DNA of 64,000 nt from Liquorilactobacillus mali KCTC 3596 = DSM 20444 (GTDB taxonomy: Bacteria > Bacillota > Bacilli > Lactobacillales > Lactobacillaceae), in NCBI RefSeq assembly GCF_000260415.1, contig NZ_BACP01000036.1, forward strand, positions 41,011 to 105,010. Direction: 5' to 3'. Made by a program: the position numbers and the translations under genes. Below the pieces are notes generated by a model. It worked only from the letters and a program-made list of their open reading frames with translations. It was not told the origin of the DNA and searched no databases. Below are positions 47,474-56,276 of this stretch, one piece after another. How positions within the stretch are numbered: the stretch's first letter is position 1; every line of letters begins with the position of its first letter.

Positions 47474-47653
47474 AATTACTCAATATGGAAACACATGATT
47501 TGCAATCGTTAGTAACATTACATTTAACCTAGGCTCAAGAACATATTAATAGCCCCCAAAGAAAGAACCATTTGTAGCATCTATATAAAATCTGTATTTT
47601 CGTTTCATTAATTCTAAAAAGGAACTGCAACTCAGTTTTTATCAAGAACTTTC

Positions 47654-47857
47654 ATGAAAAAAGAATATAAGGCCAATGAACGAAAGACCATTAAGGTTGA
47701 TCCGTCTGTATATGATTTAATAAAAAGTATGTCTGTCGTTACAGATACGAAGATGTACGATTTAGTTAATCAGATGTGTAAAACCTACTTGGATAACAAT
47801 GTCTCTCAACGGCAAAAAGAAACAATTTTGCTGATGTTAAAGCAAAATGAAAAATAA
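47654..47857 (+). CDS. Small ribbon-helix-helix-like protein, unknown
   Basis: A 67-residue charged protein; RKTIKVDPSVYDLIKSMSV followed by a helix with TDTKMYDLVNQMCKTYL fits the strand-helix-helix pattern of small plasmid-type DNA-binding proteins. No good ribosome site is seen near the ATG, so expression is doubtful. Possibly the leftover of a mobile element. The 445 bases after it hold only a short hydrophobic minus-strand frame (48160-48053) with no start. Confidence 0.4.
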   Translation: MKKEYKANERKTIKVDPSVYDLIKSMSVVTDTKMYDLVNQMCKTYLDNNVSQRQKETILLMLKQNEK

Positions 47858-48302
47858 AATTCAACAAATAGAAATTGCTTTGTTTTGCGTGTACCTATAT
47901 CTGTACAACTTAAGCAACTTTGAAAAAAGTGTGGGAGTACTTTTCTATGGTTTATGAAGCATGGTAATAATCATATATGATATTAATTATGATTAGAATC
48001 TTTATAACTGATATAACAGCTATCTATAGCAGAATCAACTAACTTATGGTGTAAAGATTATCTTTGCTATAAAAATGAGGATTGTATATTTAATTAGAAG
48101 TGCCAGCATAACTATAAAAATAGTTACTGTCAGGGTTATAGTAATTACACCAATAATTAAAAAGGCTAGCTAAACTGTGTTTTTATAACTATTTGGAGAA
48201 GTGTACCAAAAATCATAACAATATTTAAAAGCTCAAACGCTTGTAACGAGTTAAATGTTATTTTCTTGATTAATATCGCAATTTTCTGATTAAATTGTAA
48301 TA

Positions 48303-48756
48303 TCAATCTCTTTTTTCATTACTCAGTGGAAAATCAGGGGTTTTAAATTGATTTCTTAAGGAAAATTCCGTATCACGTTTTTTCAAATATAAATAATACA
48401 CTGGTAGCAACACCACAGCTCCAATAAAAACCACAAGCAATGCCATCTTTATATAAAAGGAAACTTTAAAAAAATGTGCCTAATAAAATGAACGTTGGGA
48501 TCATGTTTAAGCCAAGTATTTTTTTCAAAGACTTTGCAGGATGATATGTACCCGCCACAACAAGTGCTTTATCTCCCAAACCAGAAGTATTACATTCATT
48601 TTTATACCTGCTTAACTCTTGCTTGAAAATTAATGTTCTTTTTCTTAATTTCTTTCGCACGTTAATCATTTGAAAAAAAAGTATAAAAAAAGAATGGTAA
48701 ACGCACCCATAAATCCTAGAATGGTAAAAATTAGTTGAGTTGGAGACAACATACAC
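48303..48756 (-). pseudogene. Frameshifted small membrane protein gene
   Basis: An ordered protein can be rebuilt from three frames: start MLSPTQLIFTILGFMG (48741 region, GGGGTG upstream), a helix, then MINVRKKLRKRTLIFKQEL and ALVVAGTYHPAKSLKKILGL, then MALLVVFIGAVVLLPVYYLYLKK to a stop at 48303. Shifts occur at a T-rich run and at the T7 run near 48472-48478. About 150 residues, three helices; family not recognised. Confidence 0.55.
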
Positions 48757-49839
48757 ACCCCTTTTTATTATTTTAAATCAGTATAGCAAATAAGTTTAAA
48801 TTTTGAAAAGTGCCTTCACAGTATGCCCCCTACACCAATATGAAGAGTGTGAAAATTCGTAATGTAAAAGGCCACTACAAATAATCGGTATTGTCAACTT
48901 CAGCAATCACGACACCTTTTCTAGTATTGAGGTCTTATTACCAATTTTTCTGGATTAACGGTAACTTTACTAATGTTAATGTCTAGCGTTACCATCAATG
49001 GAGCAATATTTCTCCTATTTCTGTACCTGCAAAACATTCATGAATTAAGTGTTATCTAGTCAGGAATCTTTTTGATTTAGGATCTCGATCTGTTAATTAC
49101 CAGAACTTAAGGCGTAAATTATGACGCATGCCAAGGCCATTAATTATATGGTATTAAAAAAATGACACAACCGTTAAGTTATGGCCTGCTTTTTTGGTTG
49201 AAATTTCTGAATCTTTAATTAAAAATGATCCGCTACTACTTCAAGCCAAAAATCTTTTTTGTAATTGTTAAAAAGCTAATCATATATTAAAAACAATGGA
49301 ACCAACTTCAAAAGTCTATCATGAATTCAATGTAACATTGACGACAGTGTTATATGGATTACAATACTATCTAATCCGTTATTAAGACTACATGGAGGAA
49401 AAAATTGGATTATTAGTCGATTCCGCACCAGATATTCCCGCGGAAATAAAGAATCAAGACAAAATATGAACGAAAACAATCGGTAGGAGTGATTGTGGTC
49501 AGTGTACTTAAAAATGTATTCTCACTATCTGAAATAGAGCATGGACTATGCCTTATCCTTGTGGATACTTCACCTGCAGAAGGATATAATGACTTTATAA
49601 GGATGTTTAATGAACGAGTTCTCAAAAAGCAATAAAAACGCCTTCTATGATCAGTATTAATTTAGAAACCACATCTAGTACTACTCTTGTACAGTATAGT
49701 GCGGTTCAATCGGTTTTATTTTGTCTCTTAGCAAGACGCATTATTCAGAAAAACCAAGTATCTATGGAGAAATAATTTGCAATAATATTACAGTTAATTG
49801 TAGTATTAATATGTATTTCTGCATATGATCTTTTAGATA
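48757..49839. other. Gene-poor decayed stretch
   Basis: About 1.1 kb without an intact gene. Fragments are visible, such as a plus-strand start at 49392 reading MEEKIGLLVDSAPDIPAEI (DegV-like opening) that soon stops, and a plus-strand tail LILVDTSPAEGYNDF near 49550. These look like the remains of genes, in keeping with the pseudogenes on the left. Confidence 0.5.
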
Positions 49840-49845
49840 TATAAT
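49840..49845 (+). promoter_or_regulatory. -10 box of cfa
   Basis: Perfect TATAAT 30 bases before the GTG start; only a weak -35 (TTCTGC) about 17 bases upstream. Confidence 0.45.
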
Positions 49846-49874
49846 GAATTTTTTATTTTAACGGAGGGATATTT

Positions 49875-51047
49875 GTGCTAGACAAAATGATTTACAAGGA
49901 ATTATTCAGTAAAGCATTCGACATAACAATTGAAGTAACTTATTGGAATGGAAAAACGGAAAAATATGGTGATGGAGTTCCCGTCGTTAAGGTACAATTC
50001 AAACACGAAATTCCTGTTAAATCGCTAACTAGGCAACCCACTTTAGTTCTAGGTGAGGCCTACATGAATGATGACATAGAGATTGATGGAAGTATACAAA
50101 CATTAATTGCATCGGCTTATCGGAAGAAAGACAGTTTTTTAACCCACAATTCCTTCTTAGAACACTTACCACAAATATCGCATTCTGAAAAAAATAGTGA
50201 AAAAGACATTCAAAAGCACTATGACATAGGTAACGATTTTTATAAGCTATGGTTAGATGACACAATGACCTATTCTTGTGCTTATTTTGAAAAAGAATCT
50301 GACACTTTGGAACAGGCACAACTGAACAAAGTTCACCATATCTTACGTAAACTAGCCACTAAACCAGGTCACAAACTATTAGATATTGGTAGTGGATGGG
50401 GAACTTTATTATTCACGGCTGCTGAAGAATTTGGACTAGATGCAACAGGTATTACCCTGAGCCAAGAGCAATATAACTATACACAATCACAAATAAAACA
50501 ACGACACTTAGAAAATCAGGTACATGTAATATTGGAAGACTATCGTGAAGTATCTGGACAATACGATTATGTAACGTCTGTGGGCATGTTTGAACATGTT
50601 GGTAAAGAAAACTTAGGACTGTATTTTAAAAAAGTCCAAGAATTTTTGGTTCCAGGAGGACGATCATTGATTCACGGCATTACTGGGCAGCATGAAGGCG
50701 CTGGTGTGGATCCATTTATTAATCAATACATCTTTCCAGGAGGATATATTCCTAATGTTGCTGAAAATATTAAGCACATTATGAATGCCAAATTGCAATT
50801 TTCAGATATTGAGCCCTTGCGGCGCCATTACCAGAAAACATTGGAAATTTGGTATCAAAACTATCAGAAAGTTCGGAATCAAGTCATCGAAAAGTATGGT
50901 GAACGTTTTGATCGAATGTGGAGTCTGTACTTACAGGCTTGTGCAGCTTCCTTCGAATCAGGAAATATAGACGTTATTCAGTATCTATTAGTAAAAGCAC
51001 CTAGTGGTGTTGGATTGCCGATGACACGCAATTACATTTATGATTAG
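49875..51047 (+). CDS. cfa: Cyclopropane-fatty-acyl-phospholipid synthase
   Basis: Transfers a methylene from S-adenosylmethionine to unsaturated acyl chains of membrane lipids, improving acid and solvent tolerance. The 390 residues have the family N-terminal domain with [31 protein letters not shown] about residue 115, the SAM motif [13 protein letters not shown] about 170, and [14 protein letters not shown] about 280. It starts at GTG (49875), seven bases after GGAGG; the next ATG at 49887 has worse spacing. It stands alone in the accessory region. Confidence 0.93.
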   Translation: MLDKMIYKELFSKAFDITIEVTYWNGKTEKYGDGVPVVKVQFKHEIPVKSLTRQPTLVLGEAYMNDDIEIDGSIQTLIASAYRKKDSFLTHNSFLEHLPQISHSEKNSEKDIQKHYDIGNDFYKLWLDDTMTYSCAYFEKESDTLEQAQLNKVHHILRKLATKPGHKLLDIGSGWGTLLFTAAEEFGLDATGITLSQEQYNYTQSQIKQRHLENQVHVILEDYREVSGQYDYVTSVGMFEHVGKENLGLYFKKVQEFLVPGGRSLIHGITGQHEGAGVDPFINQYIFPGGYIPNVAENIKHIMNAKLQFSDIEPLRRHYQKTLEIWYQNYQKVRNQVIEKYGERFDRMWSLYLQACAASFESGNIDVIQYLLVKAPSGVGLPMTRNYIYD

Positions 51048-51438
51048 CTGTTACTAGATAAATTGTAAAAATAATCCGAATAATGTTCAAAAAAAGATCA
51101 GCTTCTTTTATGACGATGTCTACCACACCCCATTTTTAAAGAAGGTGACCTTTTTTCTAGTATTAACCTATTTGGATCAGATAAAAACTGAAGTCTTAAA
51201 TCACGACTCCTTGGGCTTATTCACTAAATGATCAGATAACAGCAAAGGCTTAGCTAAGATTTTGGCGCCTTAAAGGAACTATACGCATTTTAACATTTGC
51301 TTGTAACACCGAATTTTATTTTTTATACCCCTGGTTTAGACAATATTATTGAAAATTTATAAGTATGATCAATCCATGCAACGCAAAAAAGGGCCAAATA
51401 TTGACTTAAGAGCAGATTAAGATGGAGAGGTAATATAA
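51048..51438. other. Intergenic stretch without recognised features
   Basis: 390 AT-rich bases after cfa. I see no gene, clear terminator or repeat. Confidence 0.5.
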
Positions 51439-51714
51439 TTGTTTAAATTAGATAAGCGGAAATATTTGCTAGACTTTATGGAAAAACATTCAAACTTGAA
51501 TAAGATTGAACAACAACTTATTGTGGATACTTCAGAAAATATCAATAATCCAAAAGTTGTGCAGGAACGTGAAATAGTCAAGCTGATTAATTCTCTTAGA
51601 AAATTATCCTTAGAAAATCATCTATCAGACGATGGCCGGATTTTGTTAAAAAAGTTAAATCGGAGTGATTGGCTTGAAGGACTAATTTACAATATGAATC
51701 TTTTTGGAAATTAG
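51439..51714 (+). CDS. Small helical protein, unknown
   Basis: A 91-residue charged all-helical protein starting at TTG with GGAGAGG eight bases upstream. No motif recognised. Its size, helical heptad-like pattern and place in an accessory region recall bacteriocin immunity proteins, but I see no bacteriocin gene beside it, so this is only a suggestion. Confidence 0.5.
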   Translation: MFKLDKRKYLLDFMEKHSNLNKIEQQLIVDTSENINNPKVVQEREIVKLINSLRKLSLENHLSDDGRILLKKLNRSDWLEGLIYNMNLFGN

Positions 51715-51794
51715 TCGTTTTGTTCATGGCCCTCTTCTAAAGTAAGAGATCTTTTCAAAAAATTAAAAAGGTTTCCAAACATTGGAGAAACAAT

Positions 51795-52037
51795 ATGATA
51801 AATTTTTATAAAAATATATGGTTTTACGTCGGACTATCATTGATTGGGTTGCTACTTCTAGTAATTTTTAATGCACCAACTTCTTGGTATTATTACGATA
51901 TTCTTATATGCGCTATCCCTGGTTTATTTGACACTTATAGACCCTACCGTATGAGGAAATATCATTGGTATTTTGTTTTCGTAAAAATGGAAAATAAAAA
52001 TGAAACCCCTGTCAATACGAAGATTCCACCAATATAG
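51795..52037 (+). CDS. Small membrane protein, possibly truncated
   Basis: An 80-residue frame with two hydrophobic helices (about 8-27 and 33-46) then a basic stretch RPYRMRKYHWYF. GGAG lies five bases before the ATG. The last 25 codons overlap the convergent XRE gene, and the C-terminal part (KMENKNETPV) looks unconserved, so the gene may have been cut short by a rearrangement. Confidence 0.4.
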   Translation: MINFYKNIWFYVGLSLIGLLLLVIFNAPTSWYYYDILICAIPGLFDTYRPYRMRKYHWYFVFVKMENKNETPVNTKIPPI

Positions 52038-52570
52038 AATTCTTTTAATAAAACAACAATAACTCCTGAAATGATAAATAATATCGGCAAAATAAGCGAA
52101 TATTTGGATCCTTTTTCTCCAGATAAATATTTTTGCCAAGTGTATTTTAATCCAAGAGAACTAGAATCATCGAAAGCTCTCAACTTGTTTAACGCAGATA
52201 CACTGCACAATAACAAGAAAAGTATTGGAAGCATAAATACGCCTAAATGTATTAGATTAAAAAAGTCACCAATTAGTAATGAACAGACTAGTAAATCAAT
52301 AACTATAAGATTGCGATAAATTGGTTTTATTTCTCTCGTAACTTCCTTTTTTTCTAAAAACTCACGCATACCTGTATCCTCCTTTAATAAAGTATCTAGT
52401 GAAATGTGATAGTAGTCACTTAACTTAATTAAGTTAGCAATGTCAGGATAGGTTTTTTCGTTTTCCCAACTAGAAATTGTTTGTCTAGTAATAAAAAAAT
52501 CATTAGCAACTTGTTCCTGAGTAAGATTCAATTCTGTTCTTGCATTTTTTAGACGATCACCAAATTTCAT
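51962..52570 (-). CDS. XRE-type regulator with membrane domain
   Basis: A 202-residue protein. Residues 1-60 are a Cro/C1 helix-turn-helix (FGDRLKNARTELNLTQEQVA, TRQTISSWENEKTYPDI); a linker follows; residues 90-200 carry four hydrophobic helices (LIVIDLLVCSLLIGDFF, LGVFMLPILFLLL and two more). Membrane-bound XRE regulators of this form are common in lactobacilli and may sense envelope state. Start is the ATG at 52570, six bases after GGAGGG. Target unknown. Confidence 0.8.
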   Translation of the reverse strand: MKFGDRLKNARTELNLTQEQVANDFFITRQTISSWENEKTYPDIANLIKLSDYYHISLDTLLKEDTGMREFLEKKEVTREIKPIYRNLIVIDLLVCSLLIGDFFNLIHLGVFMLPILFLLLCSVSALNKLRAFDDSSSLGLKYTWQKYLSGEKGSKYSLILPILFIISGVIVVLLKEFYIGGIFVLTGVSFLFSIFTKTKYQ

Positions 52571-52612
52571 AAATACCCTCCTGATTTCAAAATAATTATG
52601 CTGATGAAACGC

Positions 52613-52649
52613 AAAAAGAGCAAGCAATGATTCTATGCTTGCTCTTTTT
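52613..52649 (-). terminator. Terminator between the XRE genes
   Basis: AAAAAGAGCAAGCA (52613-52626) pairs with TGCTTGCTCTTTTT (52636-52649); T runs on both strands. Confidence 0.85.
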
Positions 52650-52684
52650 AGGCGCTATTTGAGACAAATAGCCTCTCATTTAGA

Positions 52685-52897
52685 CTATTCTTCTTTAAAA
52701 TAAAACAATTCTTCAAATTGCTCGTCCAAAGCAACGCATAAAAGCAACGCCAACTTAGCTGACGGAACAAATTCACCAGTTTCGATGTTGCTAATTGTTT
52801 GGCGTGATACCCCAACTAACTTTGCTAATTGTGATTGATTTAAACCTTTTTCTGCTCGTGCAACTTTTAAACGATTTTTTAAAATTATGTTTTTCAA
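52685..52897 (-). CDS. Small XRE-type regulator
   Basis: About 70 residues, essentially one Cro/C1 helix-turn-helix (RLKVARAEKGLNQSQLAKLVG, SRQTISNIETGEFVPS) plus a short FEELFYF tail, the form seen in YozG-like regulators. I place the start at TTG (52897), eight bases after the stop of the membrane gene at 52906; an ATG-started longer frame would overlap that gene. It pairs with the upstream membrane gene and probably represses this two-gene unit. Confidence 0.8.
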   Translation of the reverse strand: MKNIILKNRLKVARAEKGLNQSQLAKLVGVSRQTISNIETGEFVPSAKLALLLCVALDEQFEELFYFKEE

Positions 52898-52905
52898 GAG
52901 AATCT

Positions 52906-53211
52906 CTACTTTCCAAGTGCGATAAGCCATGCAGTGTAAACAACTGCTACAATTAGTAAAAGTGACATTAGAATAGATACTACGGAACGTTTATTGATAG
53001 CTTGTGATATCTCAATACCTAAACCACCAAGTAAAAACAAAAAAAGCACATCATTTAGAGACTCGTGACGCAGTAATCGGATAGTTAGGATGAAAAGTAA
53101 TCCTAGCGAATAGAAGCCAAATATAATATTTTGACTTGCCAAAATGGTATACCGTTTTCCCTCATCGTCGTTTGCTTGTTGAGCTGCTTCCAATATTTTA
53201 TTCTTGTTCAT
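52906..53211 (-). CDS. Small membrane protein paired with XRE regulator
   Basis: A 101-residue protein: a helical charged N-terminus (NKNKILEAAQQANDDEGKRYTI) and three membrane helices (about 28-45, 53-70, 78-98). Such proteins commonly sit directly before a small XRE gene in Firmicutes, as here; the function is unknown. AAGGTG lies six bases before the ATG at 53211. Confidence 0.7.
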   Translation of the reverse strand: MNKNKILEAAQQANDDEGKRYTILASQNIIFGFYSLGLLFILTIRLLRHESLNDVLFLFLLGGLGIEISQAINKRSVVSILMSLLLIVAVVYTAWLIALGK

Positions 53212-53668
53212 CATAAACACCTTCTGTATTTTTTTGTAAAACAAACTAGTCATTTTGACAAGTATACATGACAATTATGCTTGCTGTCAATATTAGTCCT
53301 TATACCAAGAACACACTTTATTTTTTATAAGCAGCTTATAGGCCCTGAGTATTGAGAAGGAGAGATATAATTTTCATATTAGGTTCTTAATGTCTTTTGC
53401 ATTTTTTACATTTTTATTATTTGTTTCATGTTTGGAGCCCTCTTGTTCATTATGAAGATCACCTACGAATGTTATGCTACAAACAGATTTAAGAGAAATT
53501 TATTCAGAAAAACACCAGGTAAAGTGGAGATTTAAAAACTCAGTTGATGAGGAACTGAAAGAATACAACAGCAAATGGTCCTGGTGCAAATATTTTTTAT
53601 TAAAAAAAACTTACATGAACAGAAAAAATTTGGTAGTGTAATCAAATGTACTTCGTATTCAGGAAAGG
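53212..53668. other. Intergenic stretch before the MFS gene
   Basis: 457 AT-rich bases. A 55-codon plus-strand frame (53474-53641) has no ribosome binding site and no recognised match. No clear promoter or operator was found. Confidence 0.4.
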
Positions 53669-53677
53669 ATGTTTTTT

Positions 53678-55096
53678 TTGGAAGAAACAAATAATTTACA
53701 CAAAGAAGCTAGAGTTAAGGTTAAAAACCCCGAGCTAGCAATGGTTAGTATGTTAATTGGGGCTTTTGTGGGAATGCTTTCGGAAACCTCACTTAACATT
53801 GCACTCCCGCAATTAATGAGCAGTCTACATATAAATGCGGGTATAATTCAATGGTTGGTGACGGGGTATATGCTAGTGATTGGGATTGTCCTACCATTTT
53901 CAAGCTTATTGTCAAAATGGTTTACAACACGGCAAATCATCATTTTTGGTTTAGTAGATTTCATTATTGGCGCAACTATTTCAGCTATGGCAACAAATTT
54001 TGGAATATTATTACTAGGTCGCATGATTCAAGGTATTGCCACGGGCCTTATATTGCCATTAATGTTTACTGTTGCAATGCAAATTTTTCCACCACATAAA
54101 TTAGGCACCGCCATGGGAATTTGCGCTCTTGTTATAATGCTTGCACCTGCAATTGGACCGACATTAACAGGAATTATTCTTGCAAAGCTATCTTGGCATT
54201 GGATATTCTGGACTTTTATCCCATTTTTAGTAATTGCTTTATTTTTTGCTGTGTTCTCCTTGGAAAATGTTGGAAAACTCTCTCGTCCTAAAATTGACTT
54301 TCTATCTTTAATAGGTTCAATTATAGGCTTTGCTAGCCTGGTTACAGGTATTAGCCTAGTCTCTGATTTGGGTTGGATATCTGTCCCTGTGATTGTTTTA
54401 TTAATTGTTAGTGTTATCACTTTGACACTATATGTTCGCCGACAATTAACATTAGAGAACCCTGTTTTAAATTTGAAGATATTTAAAAATCCTATGTTCA
54501 GATCTGGTGCATTATTAGTTATGATTGACTTTGCTATTATTTTATCAGCAATGTATTTATTACCACAGTATATTCAACGAGGACTGCTTTTACCTGTAGC
54601 ATTAACTGGTATTATTATGCTACCTGGCGGGTTCGTAAATGCTATTGTTTCAGTATTTGCTGGTCGGTCGTATGACAATTATGGAGCAAAATTACCAGTT
54701 CGTATTGGTTTTTTAATTGCTATTATCGGTTGTCTTTTATTATCAGCAGTTAAAACTGATTCAACAATTATCTATGTTATCATTGCACATGTAATTTTAA
54801 TGGTTGGATGTCCTCTTGCAATGTCTCCCGCACAAACCTATGCTTTAAACTCTCTAGCAGGTCCTGAATCTGGAGATGGTAGTACTATTATGAACACTAT
54901 GCAACAAATTGTTGGAGCTATATCAACAGCACTAACGACAAGTTTTCTTGCATTAGGTGAATCTTTTTACCCCGGAAAAAATTCTTCAGCTTCTTTTACA
55001 AATGGTATGCATTTTGGAATTTATTTCACACTTGTATTAGCTGTTATAGGTTTATTACTTTCGTTTACTTTGAAGAAGAATTCGCACAAGTATTGA
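53678..55096 (+). CDS. MFS drug exporter of the DHA2 type (second copy)
   Basis: A 472-residue, 14-helix exporter with IALPQLMSSL, QWLVTGYMLVIGIVLPFSS, and motif C ICALVIMLAPAIGPTLTGIIL. It is a clear but distant paralogue of the gene at 35920. Start: TTG at 53678 is nine bases after AGGAAAGG; the in-frame ATG at 53669 is only two bases from it, so TTG is preferred, although either is possible. It lies in the accessory region; substrate unknown. Confidence 0.85.
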   Translation: MEETNNLHKEARVKVKNPELAMVSMLIGAFVGMLSETSLNIALPQLMSSLHINAGIIQWLVTGYMLVIGIVLPFSSLLSKWFTTRQIIIFGLVDFIIGATISAMATNFGILLLGRMIQGIATGLILPLMFTVAMQIFPPHKLGTAMGICALVIMLAPAIGPTLTGIILAKLSWHWIFWTFIPFLVIALFFAVFSLENVGKLSRPKIDFLSLIGSIIGFASLVTGISLVSDLGWISVPVIVLLIVSVITLTLYVRRQLTLENPVLNLKIFKNPMFRSGALLVMIDFAIILSAMYLLPQYIQRGLLLPVALTGIIMLPGGFVNAIVSVFAGRSYDNYGAKLPVRIGFLIAIIGCLLLSAVKTDSTIIYVIIAHVILMVGCPLAMSPAQTYALNSLAGPESGDGSTIMNTMQQIVGAISTALTTSFLALGESFYPGKNSSASFTNGMHFGIYFTLVLAVIGLLLSFTLKKNSHKY

Positions 55097-55266
55097 AACT
55101 TCCTATTAGACTTCTATCTCTTTAATGCCAAGAATCAATGCAGGAATAGATATATTTTCAGCATGGAATCACTTTTTGGTTAAAAAAAACTACTCTCACT
55201 TTAGCAGTTTATCATTCAGTTTAAACCAGGAAATTTTTTCATAGTTATTTTATATTATCTTCAGAC

Positions 55267-55425
55267 CTAGTTGAGCTTGCTTGTGTGCGAAACAATAAAG
55301 CACCAGTATTGCGCATTGTATAGTTTTGTATAGTTACGCCGGCCAGCTTTGAAATTATTGAGTAACGTATCTTGCACCTCTTTGAGAATATTTGAATCTT
55401 TGATTGGTAAAACAACTTGTTGCAT
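55267..55425 (-). pseudogene. Tyrosine recombinase (integrase) N-terminal remnant
   Basis: A start with AAAGGG upstream reads MQQVVLPIKDSNILKEVQD then TLLNNFKAGRRNYT, the N-terminal opening of small Lactobacillus integrases, and then runs into unrelated sequence and a stop. Only about 35 residues match. It sits at the left edge of the toxin-antitoxin and restriction genes and may mark an old insertion. Confidence 0.6.
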
Positions 55426-55499
55426 AGTTTTAGTCCCTTTAAATTGATTTTTAGTACAAATTAAAGTACAATATTAAGTACAAAGAGAGGGTGGTAATT

Positions 55500-55778
55500 A
55501 TGACATTAGCATTAACACAGAGCGATTTTCGCGCTAACCTAAAAAAATATTTAGATCAAGTTAATGACGAAGACGAAACAGTTTACATTGCTCGTTCAAA
55601 TAGTCGAGCAGTGGCCATCATTTCGCAAGAAAAAATGGACTGGATAGAAAGAGCATTAAAAGCTAAAGAAGGTTCGTTAGAATATGCAATTGCGCGTGAT
55701 CAGTTAATTAAACGACATGTTTTACCTGATGATGAAATTGTTGAATCAAATGATGATTATTGGGGTCAGTTTAAATAA
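55500..55778 (+). CDS. Phd/YefM-family antitoxin
   Basis: A 92-residue antitoxin: N-terminal DNA-binding fold (TLALTQSDFRANLKKYLDQV, TVYIARSNSRAVAIISQEK) and an acidic C-terminal tail (DDEIVESNDDYWGQF) that would wrap the toxin. The ATG at 55500 follows GAGGGTGG; the stop overlaps the toxin ATG by one base (TAATG). It likely represses its own operon. Confidence 0.88.
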   Translation: MTLALTQSDFRANLKKYLDQVNDEDETVYIARSNSRAVAIISQEKMDWIERALKAKEGSLEYAIARDQLIKRHVLPDDEIVESNDDYWGQFK

Positions 55779-56134
55779 TGAAAAAACTAAGATTTAAACC
55801 ACGTGCAACCTTTAATGCTGATCTAAAACGATTAGCCAGTTTAGACAAAACTATTATTGATGAAGTTCGAGCAGCCATTGACCTGTTGCTTGAACAACAA
55901 CAATTACCACCAGAATTTGAAGATCATGAGCTTAACCGGCGAATGACTGGATATAATGAATTTCATTTACGAGATACCCCGAAAAACAAAACACCAAACG
56001 AAACTAACGATGTTCTGGTTGTTTATACGATTGATAAAGATGAACTAGTCTTAATCGGAATTCGAGTGGGTTCGCATGATCGTTTATTTCCTAGGCAAAA
56101 TCGGTCTAAAAGCTATCGAAAAAATAACGAATAA
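55778..56134 (+). CDS. YafQ/RelE-family mRNA interferase toxin
   Basis: A 118-residue RelE-superfamily toxin. LRFKPRATFNADLKRLA, FEDHELNRRMTGYNEFHLRD and the C-terminal GIRVGSHDRLF match YafQ-type ribosome-dependent ribonucleases, including the His of the HEL and SHDRLF stretches. A short insertion (TPKNKTPNETN) lies between the central strands. The basic tail QNRSKSYRKNNE goes beyond the usual YafQ end. Translation is coupled to the antitoxin. Confidence 0.88.
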   Translation: MKKLRFKPRATFNADLKRLASLDKTIIDEVRAAIDLLLEQQQLPPEFEDHELNRRMTGYNEFHLRDTPKNKTPNETNDVLVVYTIDKDELVLIGIRVGSHDRLFPRQNRSKSYRKNNE

Positions 56135-56158
56135 AAGAAGTCATTTATACCATATCAA

Positions 56159-56207
56159 AACAAATAACCCCCAATATCTATAATGTAGATGTTGGGAGTT
56201 ATTTGTT
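56159..56207. terminator. Inverted repeat between toxin and helicase genes
   Basis: A 16-base stem (56159-56174 with 56192-56207, one mismatch) with an inner ATCTA/TAGAT pair, between convergent genes. The T tails are interrupted on both strands, so the strength is uncertain. Confidence 0.6.
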
Positions 56208-56276
56208 CAATGTTTTCGAGGGGGTATTTGTAATTATAGCCCCTGAACTTTGATTTTCTGTAATCATTGTAAATTA

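Noticed and set aside
48053..48160. Hydrophobic minus-strand frame resembling a small membrane peptide
   Set aside because: No start codon with a ribosome site; likely part of a decayed gene.
53474..53641. A 55-codon plus-strand frame before the second MFS gene
   Set aside because: No ribosome binding site, no recognised similarity, and unusual Trp/Lys-rich content; kept only as a note.
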